Assembly: GCA_963920705.1 (NCBI GenBank)
Contig: OY987225.1
Location: forward strand, 2,616,501-2,680,500
DNA from: Odiellus spinosus
Taxonomy: Eukaryota; Arthropoda; Arachnida; Opiliones; Phalangiidae
Length of the DNA: 64,000 bases
Direction: 5' to 3'
Position numbers and translations under genes: made by a program. How positions within the stretch are numbered: position 1 is the stretch's first letter; each line of letters starts with the position of its first letter. Below, piece after piece: positions 9,819-21,500 of the stretch. Below the pieces are notes generated by a model. The model did not search any database, had not been told where the DNA came from, and saw only the letters and a program-made list of their open reading frames with translations.

Positions 9819-11270
9819 TCTTGTTAATAGAACATTTACTCGGAGCGCTTAAAGTCAAAGTCCCGACTAAGTTGCCATACCGATGCCGTAAATAGTTCGG
9901 AGTCAACCCTTTAATCTAGTTAATGGAACATTTACTCGGAGCGCTTAAAGTCAAAGTCCGGACTAAGTTGCCATACCGATACCGTAAATAGTTCGGAGTC
10001 AACCCTTTAATCTAGTTAATGGAACATTTACTCGGAGCGCTTAAAGTCAAAGTCCCGACTAAGTTGCCATACCGATACCGTAAATATAGTTCGAAGCCAA
10101 CCCTTTAATCTAGTTAATAGAACATTTACTCGGAGCGCTTAAAGTCAAAGTCCCGACTAAGTTGCCATACCGATACCGTAAATAGTTCGGAGTCAACCCT
10201 TTAATCTAGTTAATAGAACATTTACTCGGAGCGCTTAAAGTCAAAGTCCCGACTAAGTTGCCATACCGATACCGTAAATATAGTTCGAAGCCAACCCTTT
10301 AATCTAGTTAATAGAACATTTACTCGGAGCGCTTAAAGTCAAAGTCCCGACTAAGTTGCCATACCGATACCGTAAATAGTTCGGAGTCAACCCTTTAATC
10401 TAGTTAATAGAACATTTACTCGGAGCGCTTAAAGTCAAAGTCCCGACTAAGTTGCCATACCGATACCGTAAATATAGTTCGAAGCCAACCCTTTAATCTA
10501 GTTAATAGAACATTTACTCGGAGCGCTTAAAGTCAAAGTCCCGACTAAGTTGCCATACCGATACCGTAAATATAGTTCGAAGCCAACCCTTTAATCTAGT
10601 TAATAGAACATTTACTCGGAGCGCTTAAAGTCAAAGTCCCGACTAAGTTGCCATACCGATACCGTAAATAGTTCGGAGTCAACCCTTTAATCTAGTTAAT
10701 AGAACATTTACTCGGAGCGCTTAAAGTCAAAGTCCCGACTAAGTTGCCATACCGATACCGTAAATATAGTTCGAAGCCAACCCTTTAATCTAGTTAATAG
10801 AACATTTACTCGGAGCGCTTAAAGTCAAAGTCCCGACTAAGTTGCCATACCGATACCGTAAATAGTTCGGAGTCAACCCTTTAATCTAGTTAATAGAACA
10901 TTTACTCGGAGCGCTTAAAGTCAAAGTCCCGACTAAGTTGCCATACCGATACCGTAAATATAGTTCGAAGCCAACCCTTTAATCTAGTTAATAGAACATT
11001 TACTCGGAGCGCTTAAAGTCAAAGTCCCGACTAAGTTGCCATACCGATACCGTAAATATAGTTCGAAGCCAACCCATTAATCTAGTAATAGAACATTTAC
11101 TCGGAGCGCTTAAAGTCAAAGTCCCGACTAAGTTGCCATACCGATACCGTAAATATAGTTCGAAGCCAACCCTTTAATCTAGTTAATAGAACATTTACTC
11201 GGAGCGCTTAAAGTCAAAGTCTCGATTGAGATGCCATACCGATACCGTAAATAGTTCAGAACCAATAATT
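9728..11270 (+). repeat. Satellite of 96/98-bp units seeded by a coding sequence
   Basis: About 16 head-to-tail units starting AATAGAACATTTACTCGG. Two variants occur: A, 98 bp with AAATATAGTTCGAAGCC, and B, 96 bp with AAATAGTTCGGAGTC. The order read by eye is A B B A B A B A A B A B A A A B', and the last unit is the most diverged. Unit 1 is the last ~30 codons and stop of the Ulp1-like end. The unit length is not a multiple of 3, so the array does not extend the protein. Internal units are nearly identical, which suggests recent unequal exchange. Confidence 0.95.
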
Positions 11271-11945
11271 AGGTCTCAAAAACTCGCTACCTAAATGCAT
11301 TTCATAAATAATTCATAAACATATAGGTTGCGTAGTTTTACATGGTTAATTTACTCGGATAATTTTAAGTACGTCGCAGTAAATCATTTATACCATGGTT
11401 AGGAAGATTGAATAAGAGGGACGAATTCCATAAGACTTATTCAACCTATCTAATGACTCTCAAAGGATATTATCCAAATGCATCTAACCAGCCTTCCCGT
11501 GGCGAGAGTCGTAAGTAACCACTGTTGTACTACAATGCAAAAATAAATATATATTATGGGCATAGATAAACAACAGTGGTGAAACTAATAGGTTTTGATG
11601 TTCAATCCACTAGCGCGTCGGAAGTTATATTTAAGTTCAAATAAATGGTGTCAGATACCGCAGAACCAACGGACGAGAAGCTTTAGACCACCCTGCCCTC
11701 CCCCTCTGCTTCCGACGCCACTGGTCCGGCAATTAAAAATAATGTAAAATAACAAAAATTGTGACTTTTTTTTCACTCAAATATAGATGGCCAAGTGACC
11801 AGAGTCCCGTCATTCGCGTAAAGTCCGAGAAAAATAATCTCGGGATGTGCGTTTATCCCGGCAAGAGATTGTGATGTTTTAAAATTTGTTAGTTGAGATT
11901 TATTGTGGGAATTTTTAAGAATTCTTCATTTGTAGGATTTTAAGT
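11271..11945. other. Non-coding sequence with small inverted repeats
   Basis: No gene seen. AACCACTGTTGT (about 11517) and ACAACAGTGGT (about 11571) form a small palindrome. CACTAGCGCGTCGGAAG (about 11609) and CTTCCGACGCCACTGG (about 11711) could be the ends of a ~120-bp element, but no target duplication was found. Confidence 0.4.
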
Positions 11946-12106
11946 TTTCTTAATTTTCATAATTTTATTTGATTAAGAAGGAATGAGTTGAATTTAACTT
12001 GACCTATCTCATTCGAAAGAGGAGTTTAATTACTATTACATATAATTATTTCAAAAACTTTCACCGTTTTTGAGCTGAGATATAAAGGGGTTTTTCTACC
12101 CCCACG

Positions 12107-12138
<32 letters not shown>

Positions 12139-12292
12139 AAAAAAGCCGGTTTTTCTTAATTTTCATAATTTTATTTGATTAAGAAGGAATTCGTTGATTT
12201 TAACTAGACCCATTTCATTCGAAAGAGGAGTTTAATTACTATAAGATATAATTATTTCATAAATATTGACCATATTTGAGCTGAGATATAAA
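11946..12292 (+). repeat. Direct duplication of ~140 bp either side of a TA microsatellite
   Basis: 11946-12087 and 12153-12292 are about 90% identical direct copies starting TTCTTAATTTTCATAATTTT and ending GAGCTGAGATATAAAG, offset by 207 bp. The spacer contains a (TA)n run. Confidence 0.85.
12107..12135. repeat. (TA)n microsatellite
   Basis: Uninterrupted TA dinucleotide run of about 14 units. Confidence 0.95.
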
Positions 12293-13082
12293 GAATTATC
12301 AATCCCTAAAGTATTATCTTATAAAACGGGAAATGGTGTTTGAATTTGAAGCTATACTAGCGCTTTCAAGGCGCCATCTATTTGGAAGCGATTACATAAA
12401 ATTTTACTTAAATTTAGTTTAAACGCGTTTTTTACAAATATTTATGTTAGACGAAAATTGAAAATAATGAATATTATCATAAATGATTTTACTTATCCCT
12501 AATTTTAACGTGTTTACCGTAAAATTCGTCGAAAACTAAACCTTGATAGGTAGGTCTGAAAATGGTTTTAGGCCATATCTCGAGTCGCGAGTCTGGCAGA
12601 ATCTGGGACATTTTTTGGGCCGATTCATTTGGTCGAATGAACGACCGATTCTGCCAAATTGACGGCGATCGTTACATCTAGTGTCTGTCTGGGTTTGTAC
12701 GTACGAAGCTGCGGCTGTCATGTCCTGGTATCACGTGAAATTAAAGATTCACATTTATAAACCAAAGTGGACGGAATTACCCGCCACCACTCCTATATAT
12801 TTATAGGCATAGTTTTCGATTAGAAATTGTAGATTTGATCTTATAAACACATAAAATGTGTAATGAGTATGAGACGTAATTTGCCGAAGAGTAACCAATG
12901 AGTAAACAGTAAACACAGTTACTTCCAAGGTCTGTTTTTTCCATGATGGAAGAAACGGACATTGAAAGTAACGCAGTTTTACATACAGTAAAATAATAAT
13001 ATTGGTTTTAAAATTATTCAAAGGCGTGAGGCACGGTAAGTAAAGATACAGGTTAAAAGTTGCCTTCTTTTGCTAGCTTAGC
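12293..13082. other. Intergenic sequence, nothing recognised
   Basis: Two minus-strand frames of 61 and 88 codons (12536-12721 and 12755-13021) show no recognisable motif and are likely chance. The last ~25 bases belong to a dispersed repeat also present inverted at 4905-4945. Confidence 0.45.
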
Positions 13083-13372
13083 CAAGAAGGATCAGACAAG
13101 GAGAGGAAAAGTGGGGCTGCGTTGAGTTAGAGAGAAGAGCCAACCTCCCACTCGGGTGGAAAGGGGGGATAGGAAATTCTCGAAGTAAACTGTTGTCACG
13201 TGGTCGCTAGCGTCGTCGACTACTACGCGCCTCATAAAGGATCAGTTTTACCCACGTGACAACAATTTACCACGAAACGTCTCTACCCCCGTTCTCCCAG
13301 AGTGGGAGTTTAGGCCGACGCAGTAGTAACCGCGCCGTTACCACTTTTCCTCTCCTTGTCTGATCCTTCTTG
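13083..13372. mobile_element. Palindromic MITE with CAAGAAGGATCAGA ends, copy 1
   Basis: 290 bp. Long inverted ends (CAAGAAGGATCAGACAAGG / complement) are flanked by a perfect 7-base duplication, GCTTAGC (13076-13082 and 13373-13379). A paralogous empty site exists at 4905-4945. Copy 2, in the opposite orientation, is at 62121-62412. The terminal 16 bases also occur inside the P-like transposon at 16728-16743. Confidence 0.93.
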
Positions 13373-13989
13373 GCTTAGCGGACGACGTTTACCATATCAA
13401 ATTGTTCAGTTAAAGCTAGACTGTATTCGTAAGGGATGAGTATTTTAAAGGGACTAATTTCAGAGCAGATAGGGCCTTTAAGCAGCGTCTGCATCAGTCA
13501 CAAACCTCCTGACATCGGGTTGATAGCTTTAATTTACAGAGCGATGCCCTTTAAAGGGTTATTGGCAAAGTAACATTCAATATATGACGCAAAACAATGA
13601 CACATAATCGCGACTAAAATGAGCCTAGTTGGCGCTGTGGCACTGATAGTTTTGGAATACTAAGACAGCAAAAAACCAAGGGCGAAAGAAAGCCTGATGG
13701 AGCGCTTGTAAGGTCAAATACTGTAACTCCCTCACTAACAAGTAAGGGGGATGACTCCGAGGTTAGAGATAGAAACCTTTAACGTATCAATGTCTCCCTT
13801 GCTGACTCCCTATAAAGGGGACCTACAAAACGGGGCTTGCTAGGAGGATAATCTGTTCATCCTAACGAACTTAAACGAAACGACGCGAAGGAGAACAGAG
13901 ATCTTCATCAGCGTTCCTCGAACTCCAATCGGCCAAACGTAACGTTCCTCGACCACCAATGGTCAAAACAAGGCAACCACTTCCCTCGA
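13373..13989. other. Sequence upstream of a LINE remnant, no motif seen
   Basis: No reading frame with a recognisable domain. The GC content rises from about 13650 into the LINE remnant, so part of this may be the same LINE in unrecognisable state. Confidence 0.4.
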
Positions 13990-14790
13990 GGAGCTGGAAC
14001 CAAAGTTCCACGCGGCTGTGACAGGGTTTCCTTTTGAATGGCCGCAGTCCTCCCGCCTTGCGACCAAGAACCCCGGGATCCTTCTTTGCCGATGATATCA
14101 ACCTGATGTCGGACTCACCTGATATCGGGCCTCCAGACCCTTCTTCACATGGCAAGCAACTTCGCGGACGAGATGGGTCTGACCTATTGCCCAGTCAAAT
14201 CCGTTAGCATGCTATTTGGTTCCGGAGGATCCGGAGGGTGCCTTCCAGTTGGATCCTCCCCAAGTCGGCCACGTCCTTGCTAAAGGGGTCGTCCTTGAAG
14301 GTAGTGACGGAAACAACCAGCCATAAAGTACTGGCCCCTAACTCGCTTTGACGGGCTGAGAGCGGCTCAGCAAAGCAAACCGGCAAAAGGGCATCTTACG
14401 ATCGATATGAAGTATCGCGGACCTTATGGAAAGCGGTCCCTGCGCTCACTTTCGCCACAGAGGTCGGGTGTCTTGATGCGCAGTTCTGGGTCACGCTCGA
14501 GCGTCGCCAGAGGGAAACCGAAAAGGTGGCGATCGGAAGAAACCATGTCACAGCTAACGCTGCAGTAAAGGACGAACTTCTGTTGTTCACTTTCAAAGCG
14601 TGCGAAGCCAGGGCAAAAATAAACTTGCTCGGTACTTGTCTCCGAGAGCCACCCAACCGGCACATCAGGGCCGTGTTCAACTACATCGATAGGCCGGATC
14701 ATCGGATGCAGTGGAGCAGGCGTACAAATAGCCTGCGTACAAGATGTTTCACGTTCGGGCAACAAGAATCCAATCAGGTTCCATAAGAAT
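13990..14790 (+). pseudogene. LINE reverse-transcriptase remnant (palm motif and C-terminal part)
   Basis: At 14082-14099 the + strand reads FFADDI, the LINE reverse-transcriptase catalytic box. Shortly after, in another phase, MGLTYCPVKSVSMLFG fits the following palm segment (usual pattern G-L-x-x-x-x-x-K-S-x-x-M-x-F-G). From about 14395 to 14786 an open frame contains LWKAVPALTF, LERRQRETEKVAIGRN and VKDELL, which fits the region after the palm in several LINE groups (pattern W-K-x-V...Y-G-x-E...L-E-x-x-Q...G-R). Frames change at least twice, so it is dead. Much more GC-rich than its surroundings. Minus-strand frames over the same DNA are shadows. The clade was not determined. Confidence 0.65.
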
Positions 14791-15080
14791 ATGGGAGGGC
14801 CGCGATTCAATAACCATCCTCCCTAACTTTGTAGCAAAAGTTCGTCTGCTTCGAATCGATTTTTCAAGTAAATCGCTCCTGACATCTATTATTAACCCGC
14901 GCCACCAACGACCTTGACATAATATTTTGGGTAATAAAAATGGAGCCGACCGAAAAAAGATCTAAGCGTACAAATGTTGCGAAAATTGCAGACGAACGTT
15001 TGTTACAAAGTTTGGGAGGATGGTACCAGAGGCTAAAGCTATGCTCCCATATTCTTATGGAACCTGAATGGATTCTTGCT
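14765..15080. repeat. Inverted repeat of ~36 bp around a 250-bp spacer
   Basis: AAGAATCCAATCAGGTTCCA with its continuation (about 14764-14800) recurs inverted at about 15043-15078. The left arm overlaps the end of the LINE remnant and the right arm abuts the MITE at 15083. This could be an old element's ends or an inverted duplication. Confidence 0.7.
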
Positions 15081-15082
15081 GG

Positions 15083-15986
15083 TAAGGAATATTAAAGGGG
15101 AGTGGAACGGCGGCCACGTGTTATAACCAGGCTTGGAAATAAGGATATTTCATTTAGTAGTCAGACTGACTAGTGAGCCCTCTCTCCTTATTTATTTTAG
15201 TAGTTACTGACAACTGGGGGTAAAAATAGGTGTATGAAACAAGAAGGAAAGACCGTATTAATATAATGCTTTATCCATCTCGTAAGTCGTATTCGCGAGG
15301 ACTGAATTTAAGCTTTTCTCACTTGTGTATAATTTCGTTTTTTCCCTTTTTGGGTTTGATGAATTTTAGAATTGAGGTAAATGTTTCACTAGTCAAATTG
15401 ACTAGTTACCCCCTGATTTTATTAATTTTAGTAGTCAAGGCATTTATTTTAGTAGTCAAAAGCCGTTACTAGTGCCTTATTTCCAAGCCTGTTTATAACC
15501 CGTGTCGTTCAAACTCAGCTTCTGCTTCCAGTAGAGAATATTATAAAATGGGAAGTACTCAACCTTGAAAACAACAAAAATTGCCGTTAAAGAGAACCCG
15601 TTTCTGGGGGAGATGTACCCTTTTTCCAAGGTTGGGACATCGTATAGGACTTTCTCAACCTTGGAACCAACAAAAATTGCCGATAAATAGAACCTGTTTT
15701 TGGGGGAAATGTACCATTTTTTTAAGGTTGTGACCAAGTTATTTTATATTATCATCTGTTCCCCCTTGGATGTTACTATATTTTCTAATGCGCATCCTTT
15801 TTCGCGCATGCTACCTGAGGTGGTTCGACGCGAGATGATGTAGGTATGTCACGTGAGTGCGCACGAAAAAAGCGCAGTTAGCATCTTTGGATACAGAAAC
15901 ACGAGATGAAAACATACGTCATCTTCAGATTTTCACGGATGGGTTCACCTATACTGCCCGCCGTTCCATCCCATTAATATTCCTTG
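15083..15986. mobile_element. CAAGGAATATT-type MITE, interrupted copy
   Basis: Left end AAGGAATATTAAAGGGG with GGAACGGCGGCCA, right end CCGCCGTTCCATCC ... TTAATATTCCTTG. The interior matches 44603-45007 (for example TCAAACTCAGCTTCTGCTTC and the GTCACGTGAGTGCGCAC block). The element at 15128-15491 is inserted near its left end. Target duplication not evident in this copy. Confidence 0.75.
15128..15491. mobile_element. Nested hAT-like MITE with CAGGCTTGGAAATAAGG ends
   Basis: Inverted ends CAGGCTTGGAAATAAGG / CCTTATTTCCAAGCCTG. Flanks GTTATAAC (15120-15127) and TTTATAAC (15492-15499) agree at 7 of 8 bases, consistent with an 8-bp hAT-type duplication. The interior has inverted ACTAGTCA-type words. 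Non-coding. Confidence 0.85.
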
Positions 15987-16603
15987 GATTGGGCGAATCT
16001 AGCGGCTCGCCCACCCAGGAAAAATGGCCAAAAAGTTTAAGGGATGTAGCCGCAACAAACGAAGAAAGGTGGCGAAAAGTTTAAGCCTATTCACCTATGC
16101 CACATAAAAGAAACCTGGAAAGGAGGCTTTTTATGACAAGAGCCATGGCAACTGCCTCCTGTGCCAGGCCCGCACCGGAGCCTTACCAACGGCGGCGAGA
16201 GAAAGCCAAATTATCGGAGGGCATCCCATGTGCAAACTATAAACAATTCGTCATATTCTCCTCTAATTCCCGGCGCTGGCACGGAGCGCGCCTTGATATC
16301 GCTCCGGGAGTCTGAACCAGCGACCCCCGACTATCGGCGCTGGGTCGGACTAGCCGCAGAAAAACATCGAGGCAGACACTCGAAGGGACGAATCGTCTAT
16401 AAGACAAATGTGAACTTTAAGGAAACCAACAAAACGCGTTACGCGGTAGTGTTGAAATTTTCTCCACCTAGTAAATCAACCAAGCCTCCCTGATCTAAAC
16501 TTCTAAAGGGACTGAACTGGCTATCAGCTAATATGTTGGTCCAGTATGTAGTCAATTGGCCATACTTTAAAACTCAACAACGACCAACAGTGCGGCGCGG
16601 CAG
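15987..16603. other. GC-richer non-coding sequence, nothing recognised
   Basis: Overlapping frames of 72-110 codons between 15857 and 16493 show no motif or homology I recognise and conflict with each other. Its composition is richer than its neighbours, like the LINE remnant at 14 kb; it may be more old repeat. Confidence 0.4.
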
Positions 16604-16926
16604 GGGTTTACCATAGATATGAAAAATAAGCTAGATCCACTACCCTCACGGCCAACCGGGGGGGGGGAAAACGTCGGGAACCGAAGGCTGCCATTTGAGG
16701 GACATTATGTATTTAGCGCCATCTAGTCAAGAAGGATCAGACACTTTAAAAGGGAAAAACCGCGGGAAATTTGAAGGGATGAATTCTCGTTTATGAAAGC
16801 GCGGGAAACCTAAAGATGCTAATAGGCCATTTGAGTAAAAGCAAAAGCGCGGGAAATTACAAAATGATTAAGCAACTTTTTGAGGTTTGAGAGCTTGGGT
16901 AAAGGCGAAATAATAGAAGACTAAAA

Positions 16927-17247
16927 ATGGTTAAAAGTTGTGCTTTTTGCAATGTAAACGCAATAAGAGAGTCGGGAAGGAACAAAAGTGTTCATTTCAT
17001 AGGTATAAAAAAACATTTTAATATAATCAAAATGTACAATAACCGAGGTGCATTTTTATTATTAAGATTTCTTCTGGGCAATAGTGAGTTGCAAAGAAAA
17101 TGGATAGCTGTGGTAGATCGAGACAATTGGAATCCATCTTCATATGATTCAGTGCGTAGTGAACATTTCCAGGAGCAAGAAATTTATGTTCAAAACGGAA
17201 AACACTATCTTAGAGATAATATTGTTCCAACAAAGGTTAATAACTAA
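16927..17247 (+). pseudogene. THAP-like DNA-binding domain of the P-like transposase
   Basis: 106 codons opening MVKSCAFCNVN. The leading C-x2-C pair, the LQRKW tryptophan and the SEHF histidine fit the THAP pattern (C-x2-C ... W ... C-x2-H-F). The third zinc ligand, normally Cys in C-S-x-H-F, reads Arg (VRSEHF), and an extra stretch lies between the Cys pair and the W. Zinc binding is therefore probably lost. The position next to the left end matches P transposases, where THAP is N-terminal and binds near the element ends. Confidence 0.7.
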
Positions 17248-17261
17248 AATTAAGTGGTTGA

Positions 17262-18050
17262 TTGTGCAAAAATAACGTAGAGGGATGGTGCGGGGAATAC
17301 TTCTCCGGCTTCGTTGACTATGGCATATCGGATGCTCTTGGGACCTTTTGTGTTTGCTGGGATATGGTTTCCAATAACAGCCGAGATAGCCAAACTATTG
17401 CGTCACAGGACTTTGGTATTTATGTTAGTAGCTATCAACTGTAGTTGGAAAATACCTCTTGGGTATTTCTTGCTTGATGGTACACCGGGCGGCTCTTGAC
17501 GCAGCTTGTGAAAGAATGTTTAGCCAGGATCAACGCCACTGGAGTTAAGTGCATGCCTTTGGTTAGCGACGGCTTAAGCAGCAATTTAACTATGGCCAAA
17601 ACATTGGGAGCAAATTTGGATACAGAATATTTGGACCCCAGTTTCTCAAATCCTGCGAATCCAATGGGACATAGAATTTATTTAATCCTTAATGGAGGAT
17701 TAAAACAGCCATCAAAAAGTGTTTTACAAATCTGCGCTTTGACAGAGTCATACATTCGGCAAAACGTTTCTGTTGATATGAAATCAAAAAACATTTCACT
17801 ATCCATTGAAATTGCTGTTATGCGAAAGTTGGTAAATGCAAATGTATTTAGCGAGCTTCAAGAGCACATGTTCGATTTTGAAGTTGGTATCGAACACCAT
17901 CGTAATAGATTAATGAAAAACATTATTAATTTGTACGCAAAGGTTCGCCTTCACAAAATAGCCAAAGATAAGAACCTACAATTAAAAAAGCAAGCCATTA
18001 GACATAACTATCAAAATTATTTTTGTTTGAAGGGAAATAAAGCCTGTTAA
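17262..18050 (+). pseudogene. Remnant P/THAP9-type transposase catalytic region
   Basis: Three + strand frames in sequence. 17314-17499 reads GPFVFAGIWFP ... WKIPLGYFLLDG, the early RNase-H-like part. 17496-18050 reads CMPLVSDGLSSNLTMAKTLG, which fits the motif around the second acidic residue (V-x-D-G-x-x-x-N) of P transposases, followed by NP...LKQPSKSV, a diverged form of the H-x-L-K segment. The frames change between segments and the GTP-binding insertion and C-terminal parts are shortened or missing. Identity as P/THAP9 is from motif recognition. Confidence 0.65.
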
Positions 18051-18504
18051 ATACCTTTATAATTCTGCTTCCCTGTAATTTATTTTGTGGATTCTTTTCA
18101 ACGCCGGTACATAAATCTTCTTTTACTAAAACTAACAAGTAGCATCCTAATAATATTAATTATAACAATAATAAAAGGAATCAGGAATCTAAAATAACGT
18201 TGCTTCCGTTACAACGGAGGCAAGAAATATAAAATTTTCAACAATATCTGTGCTTTCGGCTTTTATAGCAGACGAAATACGTGTTCGCCATATTTTAGTT
18301 TTTATTCGTAGCATCAGATGGCGCGAGCATACACATGTAGGGGGTTGCTCATATGGGGGCGAAAGTGAATTAAATAATTCAGTTCTCGCCCGTCAGATGG
18401 CGCGGAAAACGGATTGTCCCTCAAATGGCAGCCACCTGGGTCTGACGTACCCCCCCCATAGGGCAGTGGGTCTAGCTTATTTTTCATATGTCTATGGGGT
18501 TTAC

Positions 18505-21500
18505 GAGGGAGCTTGTCCTTAACAGAATCGAAATAAGGCGTCGCGCCTTCCGAGGCTCTCTATGAAGTTACCGTTCGATTGCAGAGTTCTATTGAGCTTG
18601 TTTCTGATCTTTCTACATAGATGTTCTATGATTTTATCACTACTTAGACTTGCTTGGGACCTCAGACTACCTCACATGGAACATTTTACTCTAAGTAAGG
18701 CCTCATAAGCCAGCATTCTGGTATAGTACCTCGGAAGAGTCGGGAATCCGATCAGGCCGTTTCAAATGAGAGAATTTTCCATCGCAAAAAGGTCGAAGTT
18801 GTCTATTGCTCTTTAAAAAATTGTTTTCTTCCTTATCCAGTTATGCACAAGCGGTATGCTATCGAAAGCTTCAGTATGTTGTGTGTCGCTGAACGCCACT
18901 ATAAAATACTCTTTTTCATATGTTCCATGGTTTTAAAAAAATTGACATTACTTTTCCGTACCTTAGAAGCAAAAGATTTGGTTTAACAGCTATATAATAA
19001 TTTCATCATCCCTCCCACTTTATCAGTCCAATTTGAGCGTCAGTAAAGGTCAAAGTTCGGAAGAGATAAAAGATTTAGAGCTTAGAGGGTGGCCTAAGGG
19101 GATAAATTTATTTCAGGGTAGCTGCGCAGCGGAAAGTTTAACTTAGAGGTTTCTGCGCGCACGTGGAGAAGCAAGGGTGAGTGTCGTTCGGATTTAATAA
19201 GTCTAAATACATTTTTAGCGACCGGTCACCCTGGGTCGTTAATCTGAACGCTCTCAAGACGAGCCTCCTCGACGTCCGATAACGAAGGTCGAAGAAGACC
19301 ACGTGCTTCTTTAAGCGCCCTCAATCGCTGAAAAGGTTTTAAACGGCTAGGCTGCCGATTACGCGAGCGTACTCCGGTAATAGAAAAGCGCGAAGCGGCG
19401 TTGCTTAGCGGCGAATTTTAATTATTCCTAGAACCAACTAATTATAGGATTTTAATAACGAAAACGTCGAATTGTGGATTCTATTTCATAAATCCGGTAA
19501 TAAAAAGTCGTTTTCAATTTTCAATTAGATCTAAAGTGTGTGGGACGGAATCGGTTCGGTTGTATAGCTCTATGCATTCTGCCTGGGAGAGTATCACCGG
19601 TAATCTCTATAGTTTGAGACTTTGAGTCTAGTTATTTCTTGAACTGCTTTTGTAAGAGAGGTGCTCAAATTTTCAAGGATATAGGATATAGTTTTAGGCA
19701 TTGGAAACGATTACTGCTGCCTGTGGTTTTTACTTCATTACATATCAGCCGTAGTCTTACGCAATTCAGTTTGGGGTTTCCTTAAGGTTTCATCTTTAAT
19801 CTAAGAAGGAAGAAGCCGGGCGTGTGTGCCAAGGGTTACCTTTTTTTAGAAATTAAGTAAAAGCCAATCTTATTTGCCTGAAATTGATCAAAGCAATGTC
19901 TAGTTACAAGTTAAATTTAATGTGAAAAACAAAGTCTGACCTTCAATAACAATTCATTTTACATCTTAAGACTAGTACTTTTTTTATATTTTAGATGCCA
20001 GTATATTATGTAATTTCTTACATAATTTAATCCTATATTAATGCCTTTTCAGCTTTTACATGTCTTTAATCAGATATATAGCTGGTATTTTGTATTGTTT
20101 GAAATACATTCATTGTAATGCAATTAGAAGCTCCCTTTGAATTAGCAGTTGTTTATAGTTTTAGTTGGGAGTTTATTCCAAAAATAGAACTTTATGGGTA
20201 GTTTTTGTTATGTCATATATGAAAGCAGATATGAGAAACTCCATGCTTGTGCAAGCGGTGAAGGTGCATTCACACTTAATTTTTTCTTAGCCTCAAAGTC
20301 AAAATTCTGCGGAATTGTTCTTCCACGCTGTTCTGATAAACTCGGATAGGGTGTCAACAGCGTTTTTACAATTTGTTTTATGTCCGATACTCCGAAAAAT
20401 TCAAGATTCATTACTTTTAACGCATTTATTACAGTGTTGAGTGATAATTCTCAAAATATTATGGAGAGTTGAAATATTGCTTGACATTACCGAATGAATA
20501 AATGGAACAATTGAAGTTAACCAAAACTATGCAGTTTGTGAAGAATGAAACATATTATACATTTTACTCACTAAAATTGCAGAAAAATTACACCACTTTG
20601 CCTTCATTGTAGGGTTGCGAGATAAGTTTTGAAGATCTTGCCCAACCAAGCGGAAAACCAGCCCAAAATTCTGCCCAATCAAGTTTTATTTTTCTAGGAA
20701 ACTGCCTAATTCCCATCGAAGACGAAGTCCATTACGGTTGCTTTAAAACAACTTATCTCTGATATTTCGAGTCTTTTTAACAATGACTCCTTCTCGAAGA
20801 CCCCTATATTAGCGATGTTGAAATTCTGACCCAACCTTTCCTGGAATTTCAGAAATTCAGACACCTACCACAAAGTTATAATTAGAAACGGCTTCCTTAT
20901 CTATAGACTGGTTACCTAGAGTAAAAAATAAAAATGGGGGAATGAATTTAGTCCAAACTAGTTCTTAAATAACCTCTAGCCGAAAAATCTGCATTTGGGC
21001 ACTTACAAATTCAATGCAGAAAAATCGTCCACCAGCCCAGCGATTGTTTTTCCACACAACACATCGAAAAGAAGCCCAATTTGGGTGGGAAACAGCCGAA
21101 CTGGCAACTCTGCTTGTGAACGCAGTTCAATTTCAAGACTGAACTGCTGTTCATGAGTGGGTGGCAACAATGGGGAAATTGTGTTTCCCCCTTCAAATGA
21201 GGCTTCCCCCATTTTTTTCCAAATACTATTGATTAAATTTTTAGTTTTATTTTACTATTAAAACATCATATGCCAATTTTATACCTCTGGGTTGAAGCGT
21301 TCTTAAGAAAATTAAAAAAGAATTCGTTAAAAATACGTGGATAATAATTTTTCCGATCAATGACGATAATTTTCATAAGAAATGTACGACTTTCTGGATT
21401 TAGTAATTTTATGAAGAAGACCCATACGTGAGTGACCTTATCACATACCAGGTCAAGCGAGAATAAACTTTTGGCTCTAGAACAGCCATAGTGATGACGT

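Larger units (their letters stand above)
16612..18496 (+). mobile_element. P-superfamily DNA transposon, degenerate
   Basis: 1885 bp with imperfect terminal inverted repeats of ~100-115 bp. The left end starts CATAGATATGAAAAATAAGC; the right end, read inward, starts CATAGACATATGAAAAATAA. A perfect 8-base duplication GGGTTTAC flanks it (16604-16611, 18497-18504), the length typical of P elements. Inside are a THAP-like zinc-finger frame and pieces of a P/THAP9-type transposase. The coding parts are shifted and shorter than a full transposase, so the copy is inactive. The 16 bases at 16728-16743 are identical to the end of the 7-bp-duplication MITE family at 13083 and 62121, which may therefore be mobilised by a related enzyme; alternatively a second element was captured here. 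Confidence 0.88.

Noticed and set aside
14396-14810. Minus-strand genes opposite the LINE remnant
   Set aside because: Shadows in a GC-rich region; the + strand carries the recognisable reverse-transcriptase motifs.
16240-16340. tRNA-like or SINE promoter sequence (GGTTCAGACTC on the minus strand)
   Set aside because: No acceptor stem, D arm or A box fits; a single T-loop-like word is not enough.
20609-21112. Possible element with AGGGTTGC / GCAACTCT ends
   Set aside because: Ends match over less than 10 bases and no target duplication was found.
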